Below are positions 17,807 to 26,660 of a DNA stretch of 64,000 nt, one piece after another. The notes beneath the pieces are model-generated. The model worked only from the letters and a program-made list of their open reading frames with translations. It ran no database searches and was not told where the DNA came from. Positions within the stretch are counted from its first letter, which is position 1, and every line of letters begins with the position of its first letter. This DNA comes from UBA961 sp049426725 (lineage in GTDB: Bacteria > Bacteroidota > Ignavibacteria > Kapaibacteriales > UBA961). A program made the translations under genes and the position numbers. The stretch lies in assembly GCA_049426725.1 (NCBI GenBank), contig JBMSYN010000009.1, forward strand, positions 1 through 64,000, in the 5' to 3' direction.

Positions 17807-17879
17807 CACGGGCGGTAGGACTCGAACCCACAACCTACGGTTTTGGAGACCGTTGCTCTACCGATTGAGCTACACCCGT
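17807..17879 (-). tRNA. tRNA-Trp (CCA)
   Basis: A 73-nt cloverleaf on the minus strand. The acceptor stem ACGGGTG/CGCCCGT contains one T-G pair, the D stem is GCTC/GAGC, the anticodon stem ACGGT/ACCGT has loop CTCCAAA (anticodon CCA), and the T arm is GTGGG-TTCGAGT-CCTAC. The discriminator is G, and the 3' CCA is not encoded. It lies just upstream of secE. Confidence 0.95.
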
Positions 17880-17902
17880 AAATGCTGTTAACGCATGTAA
17901 AG

Positions 17903-17975
<73 letters not shown>

Positions 17976-18012
17976 ATTCATGCAGAACAACGGTACTGCA
18001 ATGATTCGGTTG

Positions 18013-18085
18013 AGCGGGAGACGAGACTCGAACTCGCGACCAACAGCTTGGAAGGCTGTGACTCTACCAACTGAGTTACTCCCGC
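18013..18085 (-). tRNA. tRNA-Gly (TCC)
   Basis: A 73-nt cloverleaf on the minus strand. Acceptor GCGGGAG/CTCCCGC, D stem ACTC/GAGT, anticodon stem ACAGC/GCTGT with loop CTTCCAA (anticodon TCC), T arm GCGAG-TTCGAGT-CTCGT, discriminator T. CCA is not encoded. Confidence 0.95.
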
Positions 18086-18108
18086 ATTTCAATGTCAATG
18101 CACTTGCG

Positions 18109-18190
18109 TGGGCAGGGAAGGATTCGAACCTCCGAAGGCGAAGCCGGCAGATTTACAGTCTGCTCCATTTGACCGCTCTGGTACCTGCCC
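18109..18190 (-). tRNA. tRNA-Tyr (GTA)
   Basis: An 82-nt class II tRNA on the minus strand. Acceptor GGGCAGG/CCTGCCC, anticodon stem GCAGA/TCTGC with loop CTGTAAA (anticodon GTA), a long variable arm (CGGCTTCGCCTTCG region), and T loop TCGAATC; discriminator A. It is the first gene of the Tyr-Gly-Thr-Trp cluster. Confidence 0.95.
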
Positions 18191-18313
18191 TTTACAATGC
18201 AGAGACTACAAAGTTACGCATTGTTTTGAATCTGACAAGGGTAAAAAAGAAAAAAATTGCCCCGTTTTGTCGAAATTGAGCAAGAATTCGGCTTTGTCGT
18301 AAAAAATATGCGG

Positions 18314-18341
18314 TTGATTCTGAATAATTTCCCTATTTTTG
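18314..18341 (+). promoter_or_regulatory. Candidate Bacteroidota-type promoter for rpmG
   Basis: TTG at 18314-18316 and TATTTTTG at 18334-18341, separated by 17 nt, match the Bacteroidota housekeeping consensus (TTTG about 19-21 nt before TAnnTTTG) closely though not perfectly. The expected transcription start would leave a leader of about 48 nt before rpmG. Assignment is by pattern only. Confidence 0.45.
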
Positions 18342-18395
18342 TAGTTCATTTTGAAAAGCTAACAATTATCAAAGTATATTTTCAGGACTAGGACC

Positions 18396-18575
18396 ATGGC
18401 TAAGAAAGGAGCCCGCGTCATTATTACGCTTGAATGCACGGAAGCTAAGAAAGAAGGCAGACCTGCTTCACGCTACACCACGACGAAAAACAAACAGAAT
18501 CATCCGGAAAGATTGGAAATCAAAAAATACAATCCCTTCCTTCGCAGACACACAGTACACAGAGAAACTAGATAA
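18396..18575 (+). CDS. rpmG: 50S ribosomal protein L33
   Basis: A 59-aa basic protein, too short for a 60-aa ORF filter. It begins MAKKGARVIITLECTEAKKE and continues through SRYTTTKNKQNHPERLEIKK to NPFLRRHTVHRETR. The PERLEIKKYNPFLRRHTVH core is diagnostic of L33. Only one cysteine is present, so this is the zinc-free (C-minus) form. It is on the plus strand, divergent from the tRNA-secE-nusG cluster that it accompanies in the same orientation in many bacteria, and is followed directly by a terminator shared with convergent dapD. Confidence 0.97.
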   Translation: MAKKGARVIITLECTEAKKEGRPASRYTTTKNKQNHPERLEIKKYNPFLRRHTVHRETR

Positions 18576-18599
18576 GCCGTCACATGACGGCTTTTTTTT
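18574..18599 (+). terminator. Terminator of rpmG
   Basis: The inverted repeat AAGCCGTCA (18574-18582) / TGACGGCTT (18585-18593) is followed by a run of T to 18599. It overlaps the rpmG stop codon and ends at the dapD stop, so it may also work for dapD on the other strand, where a shorter T run is present. Confidence 0.85.
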
Positions 18600-19434
18600 A
18601 TCGTAAGGCTTCTTCCAATGCGGTTTTCGCATCTGTTTTTTCATCTCGATACTTCACTATCAATGGCGTAGATGCACTCAAACCCCATTTTTTTCCAAAA
18701 TCTGACTGAATTGCTCTAGATCCGGGAATCACCACAGCATTTTCAGGTATCTCTAATGTCTGCCCTGATTCTGGTTTTAAAATTCGCTCTTGCACAATAT
18801 CATATACATGTGTTGATGCATTTAGAATGACTCCCGTTCCCAAAACAGTACGCTTGCGAATCAAAACTCCCTCATAAACCCCACAATTTCCACCTATCAT
18901 CACATTGTCTTCAATAATCACAGGCATCGCTCCTGCGGGTTCAAGCACACCTCCAATTTGAGAAGCGGCACTGATATGCACATTCTTCCCAATCTGTGCG
19001 CAAGTGCCAACCAATGCATGCGAATCAACCATTGTGCCGGCATCAACATAAGCACCAATATTTATGTACATTGGGGGCATGCAGATAACTCCGGGAGCCA
19101 CATAAGCACCGGTTCTAATCGCCGATCCTCCCGGAACAATGCGAATATTATCCGATATCTCTATAGATTTTAGTGGTATCGAATGTTTATCAAAGAATGG
19201 CAAACCACTCATTGACATATCAGTGAGATTTCCAATTTTGAATAACATCAATATGCCCTGCTTTACCCATTGATGCACTGTCCAAGCACCCTGTTCGTCA
19301 CATGTAGCCGCCCTGATCTTTCCATGATTCAATAAATCGAGAAATTCTCGAAGCAAATCAAGGTGTTTTTTGTTATTAAGCTCTTCTGCTGATAAGCCGA
19401 TGAGTGATTCAATGTGTGTTTGCAATGCGTTCAT
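18598..19434 (-). CDS. dapD: 2,3,4,5-tetrahydropyridine-2,6-dicarboxylate N-succinyltransferase
   Basis: A 278-aa hexapeptide-repeat acyltransferase of the succinylase branch of lysine and diaminopimelate synthesis, supplying the peptidoglycan cross-link residue. The left-handed beta-helix runs from about residue 100 to 225 with turns such as VMIGGNCGVYEGVLIRKRTV and the family signature AYVDAGTMVDSHALVGTCAQ. The frame reaches TTG 19464, but ATG 19434 gives the normal N-terminus MNALQTHIESLIG, so it is preferred although no strong SD is visible. It is convergent with rpmG and divergent from the GNAT gene. No other dap gene is near. Confidence 0.93.
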   Translation of the reverse strand: MNALQTHIESLIGLSAEELNNKKHLDLLREFLDLLNHGKIRAATCDEQGAWTVHQWVKQGILMLFKIGNLTDMSMSGLPFFDKHSIPLKSIEISDNIRIVPGGSAIRTGAYVAPGVICMPPMYINIGAYVDAGTMVDSHALVGTCAQIGKNVHISAASQIGGVLEPAGAMPVIIEDNVMIGGNCGVYEGVLIRKRTVLGTGVILNASTHVYDIVQERILKPESGQTLEIPENAVVIPGSRAIQSDFGKKWGLSASTPLIVKYRDEKTDAKTALEEALR

Positions 19435-19516
19435 TATATATGCCGAGAATTCTTGAAAGAACAATTATCATGAAAGGCAAGTTAGCATTTTTGTATTTTC
19501 GTTCATGTTGTAAAAA

Positions 19517-19984
19517 ATGCAAAGCCGCATTATGATCAATTGCGAATTGCTTGAATCACCTTTGACTGATGCATTGATTGATGAGTTGGTTACATGTTCG
19601 AAGCTATTATTCAATGTTGCTCCTGATAGACTGTACATTTCAAAACTGAATCAATATATATCACCGCTTGCCCTCATTGCCAGGAATAAGGAAGGTTCGA
19701 TTATTGGATTTAAGCTCGGTTACGCACAATCAGATGATGTGTTTTACAGCTGGCTCGGTGGTGTGCATCCACAATATCGGAATATTGGTGTAGCATCCGA
19801 GATGATCAATGTTCAACATGAATGGTGCAAGCAGAAGAACTTTCCAATGATAAGAACAAAATCGCATAAAGAAAATCAAACCATGTATGCACTCAATCAC
19901 AAACATGGTTTTCATGTCATTGGCTTTGATTATTCTATCCTGCACGGAGCACGATTGATATTCTCAAAAAATTTCTATTCCTAA
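19517..19984 (+). CDS. GNAT family N-acetyltransferase
   Basis: A 155-aa protein with a GNAT fold: the central strand IIGFKLGYAQ is followed by YSWLGGVHPQYRNIGVASEM, a variant of the acetyl-CoA pyrophosphate-binding loop (R/QxxGxG/A), and then a C-terminal half with KSHKENQTMYALNHKHGFHV, which is typical of the last helix and strand. The acceptor substrate is unknown. It lies 6 nt before the PAP2-like gene on the same strand and is divergent from dapD. It is probably cytosolic. Confidence 0.82.
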   Translation: MQSRIMINCELLESPLTDALIDELVTCSKLLFNVAPDRLYISKLNQYISPLALIARNKEGSIIGFKLGYAQSDDVFYSWLGGVHPQYRNIGVASEMINVQHEWCKQKNFPMIRTKSHKENQTMYALNHKHGFHVIGFDYSILHGARLIFSKNFYS

Positions 19985-19990
19985 CTTACA

Positions 19991-21361
19991 ATGAGCATGC
20001 TCATGAAACATTCCATATTTTTCGTCATAGCATTTACATGCATTTCCTCTTTGCATTCTCAGCAAATAAAACCGGATTCCGTGAAGTATAATAGCGCTCA
20101 ATTCGTTCATGATTGGAATGCAAAAATGACCGACATCATCATGGAAGATGGTTTCTCTCCCGCCGTCATTGCCAAACATTATGCCTATGCCAATATTGCC
20201 GCATATACCGCAGCACAGCCAGGATTTGCAACTTTGTATCGTCCGCTTACAGGACAAATAAATCTATTCACCAACCCTCCCATGCCGGAAGCTGCGCAAA
20301 TCTATGATTGGAGACTATGCGCAATTGCCGCTTATCGAACAATTGTAAATAAAGTGTTGTACCGCTCTCAATATTCCGATAGCATGTACAAAGCACAAGT
20401 CGATGCAATCGAAGAAGAATATGAGGATGTCAAAGATGGCGACGACATCGTATCACGCTCCATCAAACATGGAGAAAGCGTTGGAAAATACTCCATTGCT
20501 TGGTTCAAAGATGATGGGCATGTAAAAAATCAAGGTAGACCTCGCTATAATTTCCCGAGAGAAAAAGGCAATTGGATTCCCACACCTCCCGAATTTGCGG
20601 ACCCACTTGATCCTTGGTTCAAAACCATGCGTCCACTCGTTCTTGATTCGGCAAGACAATTCAAACCACTTCCTCCGATTATGTATGATGAAACACCAAA
20701 TTCACCATTCTATGATCAGGTGATGCAAGTGTATATTGCATCCAAAAATCTTGACTCCGAACAAAAAGAAATCGCAGCGTTTTGGGATTGTAATCCAATC
20801 AAAGCATGGCATCAAGGACATTTTGTTTTTAATACAAGACAAATTTCTCCCGGTGGACATTGGATGGCACTCACAAAAGTTGGTTGTGATCATCAACAAG
20901 CTACGATGATGGAAGCAATAGAAGCTTACACTTTGGTTGGAATAACTTTGTTTGATGCATTTATAAGTGGATGGGCCGAAAAATATACTTCACATTATAT
21001 CAGACCAGTGACATTCATCAATAAATTCATCGATTCAACATGGGAACCATATCTGCAAACACCTCCATTTCCTGAACACATAAGCGGTCATAGCACGATT
21101 TCTGCGGCAAGTGCAGAAATCCTCACAAGACTTTTTGGTGAGTTTACCTACAGTGATTCAACAGAAGTTCGTTTTGGTCTTCCCATTCGATCATTTCAAA
21201 ACTATCATGCAGCCGCTTGGGAAGCTTCCATCAGTAGAATTTATGGAGGAATTCATTTCAGAAGAGGATGCGATGAAGGCAATAGATTAGGCAAAGAAAT
21301 TGGTGCCTATGTTTGGGATAGACTCAATCTTCGCAAACCTCGCGAACATTCCGAAGAGTAA
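19991..21361 (+). CDS. Vanadium-dependent haloperoxidase / PAP2 superfamily protein, exported
   Basis: A 456-aa protein with an N-terminal signal peptide (KHSIFFVIAFTCISSLHS). The C-terminal part carries the split vanadate/phosphate-binding signature: Arg in the YTSHYIRPVTFINKF region, PFPEHISGHSTISAASA near residues 358-373, and SRIYGGIHFRRGCDEG near the end. The SGH and R-x5-H parts of these motifs are intact. The fold is shared by bacterial acid phosphatases and vanadium haloperoxidases; the length and the PEH..SGHS form favour the haloperoxidase-like group common in Bacteroidota. Halide choice or phosphatase activity cannot be read from the sequence. It follows the GNAT gene by 6 nt and precedes pfkA by 5 nt. 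Confidence 0.85.
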   Translation: MSMLMKHSIFFVIAFTCISSLHSQQIKPDSVKYNSAQFVHDWNAKMTDIIMEDGFSPAVIAKHYAYANIAAYTAAQPGFATLYRPLTGQINLFTNPPMPEAAQIYDWRLCAIAAYRTIVNKVLYRSQYSDSMYKAQVDAIEEEYEDVKDGDDIVSRSIKHGESVGKYSIAWFKDDGHVKNQGRPRYNFPREKGNWIPTPPEFADPLDPWFKTMRPLVLDSARQFKPLPPIMYDETPNSPFYDQVMQVYIASKNLDSEQKEIAAFWDCNPIKAWHQGHFVFNTRQISPGGHWMALTKVGCDHQQATMMEAIEAYTLVGITLFDAFISGWAEKYTSHYIRPVTFINKFIDSTWEPYLQTPPFPEHISGHSTISAASAEILTRLFGEFTYSDSTEVRFGLPIRSFQNYHAAAWEASISRIYGGIHFRRGCDEGNRLGKEIGAYVWDRLNLRKPREHSEE

Positions 21362-21366
21362 TATTA

Positions 21367-22470
21367 ATGTCAAAAACAATTGCTATCAGTACAGGCGGTG
21401 GTGATGCACCAGGATTAAATGCAGTGATTCGCTCTGCAGTCCTTTCCGCTCATCAAAAAGGTTGGAAATGCATCGGTATTCGCAATGGCTTTAATGGACT
21501 TTTATCACCGAATGATTTCTTGCAATATGGTGGCGGCACTTTTGAATTGACACCGGAATCAGTGCGAGGAATCACACATCTTGGCGGTACTATTCTTGGT
21601 ACCACAAATAAAGGAAATCCACTCCATTATCAAATACAAAAACCTGATGGAAGCAGCGGAGAAATAGACAAAACCGACGAAGTGATTGATGCACTAAAAA
21701 AACAACACATTGATGCATTGATTTCAATCGGCGGAGATGGTTCAATGGAAATCGCTCATGCACTTGCCCAAAAAGGTTTGCAAGTGATTGGCGTTCCAAA
21801 AACGATTGATAATGATTTAGAAAAAACCAGTGCCACTTTTGGTTTTGAAACCGCTGTAGAATTTTCAACAAACTGCATCGATCGATTACACTCAACCGCA
21901 GAAGCTCATGAACGCGTAATGATTGTTGAAGTCATGGGGCGTCATGCAGGTTGGATTGCTTTACATTCAGGTATAGCCGGAACCGCAGATTGCATTTTGA
22001 TTCCAGAGATACCCTATTCCATTGATTCCGTCATTAAGAAAATCAATGAAAGAGAGTCTAAAGGACATCACTTTACCATCATCGTTATTGCCGAAGGAGC
22101 AATGCCAAAGGATGGAGAGATTTCAACCATCGAAACATCAATTGGACATTCAATAAGACTTGGTGGTGCCGGAGAAAAACTCCTTCATGAAATCGAAAGT
22201 CGCACTTCCAAAGAAACTCGTCTTGTGGTATTGGGTCACTTGCAAAGAGGCGGCATGCCAACTGCAAATGACAGATTGCTCGCTCTGCGATTTGGAGCAT
22301 CAGCAGTTCGAGCAATAGAGGAAGGTCACTCAGATGCAATGGTTGCACTTGATCCACCAGATGTAATCATCGTTCCACTTTCTGAAATTGCAAAAAAAAT
22401 GAAACGCGTTCCGGTTGATAGCGACATCGTACGCACAGCAAGGGCAATAGGCATCAATTTTGGTGATTAA
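21367..22470 (+). CDS. pfkA: 6-phosphofructokinase
   Basis: A 367-aa group A phosphofructokinase that phosphorylates fructose 6-phosphate in glycolysis. Motifs: nucleotide-binding GGDAPGLNAVIR at about 11-22, GGDGS at about 122-126, VPKTIDNDLEKT with the catalytic Asp at about 142-153, MGRHAGWIAL at about 196, and the LGHLQRGGMPTANDRLLA sugar-phosphate site. The residue pair that predicts the phosphoryl donor is mixed: Gly in GGDGS (ATP-like) but Lys in PKTIDND (usual in pyrophosphate enzymes). Plant and trypanosome ATP-PFKs share this combination, so ATP is the likelier donor. Its stop directly abuts the mutL start codon. Confidence 0.92.
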   Translation: MSKTIAISTGGGDAPGLNAVIRSAVLSAHQKGWKCIGIRNGFNGLLSPNDFLQYGGGTFELTPESVRGITHLGGTILGTTNKGNPLHYQIQKPDGSSGEIDKTDEVIDALKKQHIDALISIGGDGSMEIAHALAQKGLQVIGVPKTIDNDLEKTSATFGFETAVEFSTNCIDRLHSTAEAHERVMIVEVMGRHAGWIALHSGIAGTADCILIPEIPYSIDSVIKKINERESKGHHFTIIVIAEGAMPKDGEISTIETSIGHSIRLGGAGEKLLHEIESRTSKETRLVVLGHLQRGGMPTANDRLLALRFGASAVRAIEEGHSDAMVALDPPDVIIVPLSEIAKKMKRVPVDSDIVRTARAIGINFGD

Positions 22471-24318
22471 ATGAATTATCTTCCTCCACAAACAATCGCT
22501 TTGCTACCTGATCACATCGCAAATCAAATTGCGGCGGGAGAAGTGGTGCAAAGACCCGAATCCATCATCAAAGAATTAGTGGAAAATGCGCTCGATGCAG
22601 GTGCTACATCTATTGTTGTAATCGTGCATAAAGCCGGCAAACAAACAATCCATGTGATTGATAATGGATCAGGAATGAAGAAGGAAGATTTGGTGCTAAG
22701 CATCCAAAGACATGCTACCAGTAAAATCAAAACTTCACAAGATCTCGAACGCATATCCACTCTCGGTTTTCGAGGTGAAGCATTGGCTTCAATAGCTGCC
22801 GTTTCACACTTGGAAATCAAAACCAAAACATATGATTCTGATCATGGTTGGTCTTTGACCGTTGAACCACTTGAAGAAGTTCTACTCGAACCTTGTCAAA
22901 CAGAAATAGGCACACAGGTACTTGTCAAAAACATGTTTTACAATGTTCCTGCAAGAAAAAAATTCCTCAAATCAGATCTTGTTGAATTCAGACATATCTC
23001 AGAAACAATGTATCGATGCGCATTGGGCCATCCTGAATGTAGATTCACTTTTTATGATGGCGATACACTTGTATTCGATGTTCAATCATCAGATTTACAT
23101 GGGAGAGTTCAAGCACTCTATGGCAAAGAAGTGTCAGAGGGATTATTACCCCTCCATAGCCAAACAAATGAAGTCGAGATAACGGGTTTTGTTGGGCTTC
23201 CCCATTTGGCGAAGCAATCGCGGGCTGGACAACACTTTTTTATGAATTCAAGACCAATCATCAGCAGATCTTTGGCTCATGCAGTGTTTCAGCCCTATGA
23301 ACATCTCATTGAAAAAAACATGCATCCCTTTTTTGTGATTCAACTTTCGCTTGACCCAACAAAAGTAGATGTGAATGTTCATCCTCAAAAGCATGAAGTA
23401 AAGTTTGAATATGAGCGTGGCATTTATAATGCCATACATCAAGCTGTGAGTAATGCATTGTCAAAAGCACATATAATCCCCGAAATGCAATTCCGAGATC
23501 AGATGTCTGATCAACCATTTGAAAGACTCAGCATTGCAACTCATCAGGACTCATATGGAACGGAATCACAAATGTTTGTGAATCGCCTAACCGGAGAAAT
23601 CATTTCCCGCGACAATCACATTCCACCATTTCATCGCAATGATTCCGAGCAAGTAACGCATCAACATCGAACTGCTTTTGAACATCTTTTTGGATCTGAA
23701 GAACCCCTCATTCACACGCCATCACATGGATCAGAAATACCCAAAAAGCAACTTGGTTCCATGTGGCAATTACATGCGAAATATATTTTTGTTCAACATG
23801 AAGATGGCATAATGATCATCGATCAGCATGCCGCTCATGAACGCATCATATATGAGCGATCTTTACAAGCATTGAACAAACAAGGTATGAAAGGGCAAAC
23901 TTTGCTCTTTCCCATTCCTTTGCAACTTCTACCAGAAGATCAATTGTTATTCTCACACATTCGCGCAGATTTGGAGCTACTTGGTTTTGTATTCGTCAAT
24001 CATGGAGATCAAGTGCAAATCACATCTGTTCCATTCGACATTCAAGCAGGCACAGAACATTTGGCTGTCCAAGACATCATCACTCAATTCAGAGAATATG
24101 AGCAAATCAGACCTCAAGGAAGTCGCGACAATTTAGCCGCTTCCATGGGATGCAAAGCAGCAATCAAAGCCGGTTATGGATTGTCTTACGATGAAATGAA
24201 AGCTCTTGTGAATGATCTTCTTGCTTGCGAAATGCCAGGGGTATGCCCTCATGGCAGACCAACAATTTTGGAAATGCAATTACGGGAATTCGACAGAAGA
24301 TTTGGCAGAACTTCATAA
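22471..24318 (+). CDS. mutL: DNA mismatch repair protein MutL
   Basis: A 615-aa GHKL ATPase that couples MutS mismatch recognition to strand removal. N-terminal motifs are IAAGEVVQRPESIIKELVEN (ATP-Mg2+), DNGSGM, and TLGFRGEALASIA. The C-terminal dimerisation domain carries the metal-binding endonuclease motif DQHAAHERIIYE at about residue 451, plus ACEMPGVCPHGRPT, so this is the nicking form found in bacteria without MutH. The start codon follows the pfkA stop with no gap, so the two are probably translated from one mRNA. Confidence 0.96.
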   Translation: MNYLPPQTIALLPDHIANQIAAGEVVQRPESIIKELVENALDAGATSIVVIVHKAGKQTIHVIDNGSGMKKEDLVLSIQRHATSKIKTSQDLERISTLGFRGEALASIAAVSHLEIKTKTYDSDHGWSLTVEPLEEVLLEPCQTEIGTQVLVKNMFYNVPARKKFLKSDLVEFRHISETMYRCALGHPECRFTFYDGDTLVFDVQSSDLHGRVQALYGKEVSEGLLPLHSQTNEVEITGFVGLPHLAKQSRAGQHFFMNSRPIISRSLAHAVFQPYEHLIEKNMHPFFVIQLSLDPTKVDVNVHPQKHEVKFEYERGIYNAIHQAVSNALSKAHIIPEMQFRDQMSDQPFERLSIATHQDSYGTESQMFVNRLTGEIISRDNHIPPFHRNDSEQVTHQHRTAFEHLFGSEEPLIHTPSHGSEIPKKQLGSMWQLHAKYIFVQHEDGIMIIDQHAAHERIIYERSLQALNKQGMKGQTLLFPIPLQLLPEDQLLFSHIRADLELLGFVFVNHGDQVQITSVPFDIQAGTEHLAVQDIITQFREYEQIRPQGSRDNLAASMGCKAAIKAGYGLSYDEMKALVNDLLACEMPGVCPHGRPTILEMQLREFDRRFGRTS

Positions 24319-24331
24319 AAACAACCATTTA

Positions 24332-24354
24332 TGATTATTTTTGCCAAATAATCA
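24332..24354. repeat. AT-rich inverted repeat between mutL and ftsH
   Basis: TGATTATTT (24332-24340) and AAATAATCA (24346-24354) form a perfect 9-bp stem with a TTGCC loop just after the mutL stop. There is no T-tract and the stem is AT-rich, so a weak 3' end or a regulator site for ftsH are both possible. Confidence 0.4.
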
Positions 24355-24443
24355 ATGAATGTGGCAACATAATCGTCTCAAGTTCCTATTCACAAATTTG
24401 ACATTATTCGATCATAGCTCAAAGCAATCGGAGCCCTCAACAC

Positions 24444-26576
24444 ATGAATACAATGAATCAACAATCAGATCAAGATACATCCAAAAAATCAAAAAGAAAT
24501 CCAATGAAAGAAGGGAAATCTTCTGGCCCTAAACCAAATTTTCGAAAACCCGGAAATGATCATCGTGGTGGGCAAGGTCCCGGAGAATCACCTGCCGGAA
24601 GAATTATGCGTTCATTGCTCATTTGGGGAGCCATGTTTACCGGCATTGTCATTGTATATATGCTCATGCATGCAAATCAAAAGAAAGAATGGGCAGTTTC
24701 TTATACTCAATACAAAACTCTTCTCACTGAAAATAAGATTGCATCAGCAACAATTGAAAAATCTCAATTCAATCGATATGTTTTTAGAGGTACTCTTAAA
24801 GAGCAAGTTTCGATGAATGTGGACAATGGCAAATACACATATATCCAGCACTTCACAACTGAACTTGGATTTCTTGATGGATCAATGGAAAAAGAATGGT
24901 CAGACAGAGGCATCTATTGGGTATACAAAGAAGGCGATAGTCCATGGTGGGGTATGCTGATTTCAATTCTTCCATGGCTTGCATTGATAATAGTCTATAT
25001 GTTCGTGATGAGAAGAATGCAAGGCGGGGGTGGCCCAAAAGGTATTTTCTCTTTTGGAAAAGCAAGAGTGAGAATGCTCAATGAAAGTCAAGGTAATCGC
25101 GTGATGTTCACTGATGTTGCCGGTTGCGATGAATCGAAATATGAATTACAAGAAGTTGTCGAATTCCTTAGAGATCCGGGAAAATTCCAAAAACTAGGTG
25201 GCAAGATTCCAAGAGGCGTATTGCTGCTTGGCCCACCGGGCACCGGTAAAACCTTGCTTGCACGTGCTGTGTCAGGTGAAGCTAATGTTCCTTTCTTCTC
25301 CATCTCAGGTGCAGACTTCGTAGAGATGTTCGTTGGAGTTGGTGCCAGTCGAGTGAGAGATTTGTTTGAACAAGCAAAGAAAAGTGCTCCATGTCTTGTG
25401 TTCATTGATGAAATCGATGCAGTTGGAAGACAAAGAGGCGCTGGCCTTGGCGGTGGCCATGATGAGCGCGAACAAACATTGAATCAATTATTGGTTGAAA
25501 TGGATGGCTTCGAGCAAAATAGTGGAATCATCATCATTGCGGCAACAAATAGACCCGATGTTCTTGATGCGGCGCTATTGCGTCCGGGTCGCTTTGATAG
25601 ACAAGTCGTTGTTGATAGACCCGATGTAAAAGGCCGCGAGGAAATCCTCAAGATTCACATGAAAAACATTCCTGCTCATGCGGATGTAAATCCAGAAATA
25701 ATAGCAAGAGGAACTCCGGGCATGTCCGGTGCAGATCTTGCAAACCTTGTAAATGAAGCAGCATTATTTGCAGCAAGAAAAAACAAAACTTCCGTCACGA
25801 TGGAAGATTTTGAAAATGCCAAAGACAAAATCATCATGGGCGTCGAAAGAAAGAGCATGGTGATTTCAGATAAAGAAAAAGAAGTCACTGCCTATCATGA
25901 AGTTGGCCATGCACTTGCCGGCAAGCTTCTACAATTGAGCGATCCTGTGCATAAAGTAACCATTATCCCTCGCGGTAGAGCTTTAGGTGTGACATCTTAT
26001 CTTCCATCAGAAGAAATGCATTCCTATTCACGTGAATATCTCGAAACTCGCATTGTGACCTTACTTGCGGGAAGAGCAGCTGAACGAGTCGTGTTCAATC
26101 AACTCACAACCGGTGCAGGAAATGATCTGGAACGTGCAACAGGTCTTGCACGCAAGATGGTATGCGAATGGGGAATGAGTGATGCAGTAGGACCTGTCAT
26201 GGTTGCAAATAAGCAAGAAGAAGTATTTCTCGGAAGAGAAATAGCTCAAAAAAGCGATATCAGCGAACAAACAGCTCAGCTTGTCGACAATGAAGTGAAA
26301 GCCATTTTGGTGAAAGCCAGCAATAAGGCCGAGGAATTGCTGAAAGACAATATCGAACTCCTTCATAAAGTTTCAAAAGTACTCCTTGAAAGAGAAACAA
26401 TAGATGGCGAGGAATTAGACATGATCATTCGTGGCGAGGAATTGCCACCTTTGACAATTATCTCCAAATTGGAAAAATTCGCCAAAGATTTACCCAGAAA
26501 TGAACAAGCAAAAGCTGTAGAAGATACAGTTGAACCTGCAAAAGAATCATTGAACAATCAAGAAAGCGCAGGTTAA
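24444..26576 (+). CDS. ftsH: ATP-dependent zinc metalloprotease FtsH
   Basis: A 710-aa membrane-anchored AAA+ protease that degrades misfolded membrane and short-lived regulatory proteins. A Gly/Lys/Pro-rich N-terminal tail is followed by a membrane helix near residues 55-75, a periplasmic domain, a second helix near 172-190, Walker A GPPGTGKT near 262, Walker B VFIDEIDAVGRQRG, the SRH region (ATNRPDVLDAALLRPGRFDR), and the zinc site YHEVGHALAGKLL near 485. The zinc site is HEVGH where HEAGH is more common; both ligands and the catalytic Glu remain. The polar N-terminal extension is longer than in E. coli, as often in Bacteroidota. Confidence 0.97.
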   Translation: MNTMNQQSDQDTSKKSKRNPMKEGKSSGPKPNFRKPGNDHRGGQGPGESPAGRIMRSLLIWGAMFTGIVIVYMLMHANQKKEWAVSYTQYKTLLTENKIASATIEKSQFNRYVFRGTLKEQVSMNVDNGKYTYIQHFTTELGFLDGSMEKEWSDRGIYWVYKEGDSPWWGMLISILPWLALIIVYMFVMRRMQGGGGPKGIFSFGKARVRMLNESQGNRVMFTDVAGCDESKYELQEVVEFLRDPGKFQKLGGKIPRGVLLLGPPGTGKTLLARAVSGEANVPFFSISGADFVEMFVGVGASRVRDLFEQAKKSAPCLVFIDEIDAVGRQRGAGLGGGHDEREQTLNQLLVEMDGFEQNSGIIIIAATNRPDVLDAALLRPGRFDRQVVVDRPDVKGREEILKIHMKNIPAHADVNPEIIARGTPGMSGADLANLVNEAALFAARKNKTSVTMEDFENAKDKIIMGVERKSMVISDKEKEVTAYHEVGHALAGKLLQLSDPVHKVTIIPRGRALGVTSYLPSEEMHSYSREYLETRIVTLLAGRAAERVVFNQLTTGAGNDLERATGLARKMVCEWGMSDAVGPVMVANKQEEVFLGREIAQKSDISEQTAQLVDNEVKAILVKASNKAEELLKDNIELLHKVSKVLLERETIDGEELDMIIRGEELPPLTIISKLEKFAKDLPRNEQAKAVEDTVEPAKESLNNQESAG

Positions 26577-26609
26577 TCAATTACTTTTCATGTGAATTGT
26601 TGATTTTTG

Positions 26610-26647
26610 CATGCCCCATTCAGTGTTTGAATGGGGCATGTTTCTTT
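26610..26647 (+). terminator. Rho-independent terminator after ftsH
   Basis: A perfect 13-bp stem (CATGCCCCATTCA 26610-26622 with 26628-26640) and 5-nt loop are followed by TTTCTTT. It overlaps the upstream in-frame ATG of the next gene, which argues for the later start at 26661. Confidence 0.85.
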
Positions 26648-26660
26648 CATTAAGATAGTT

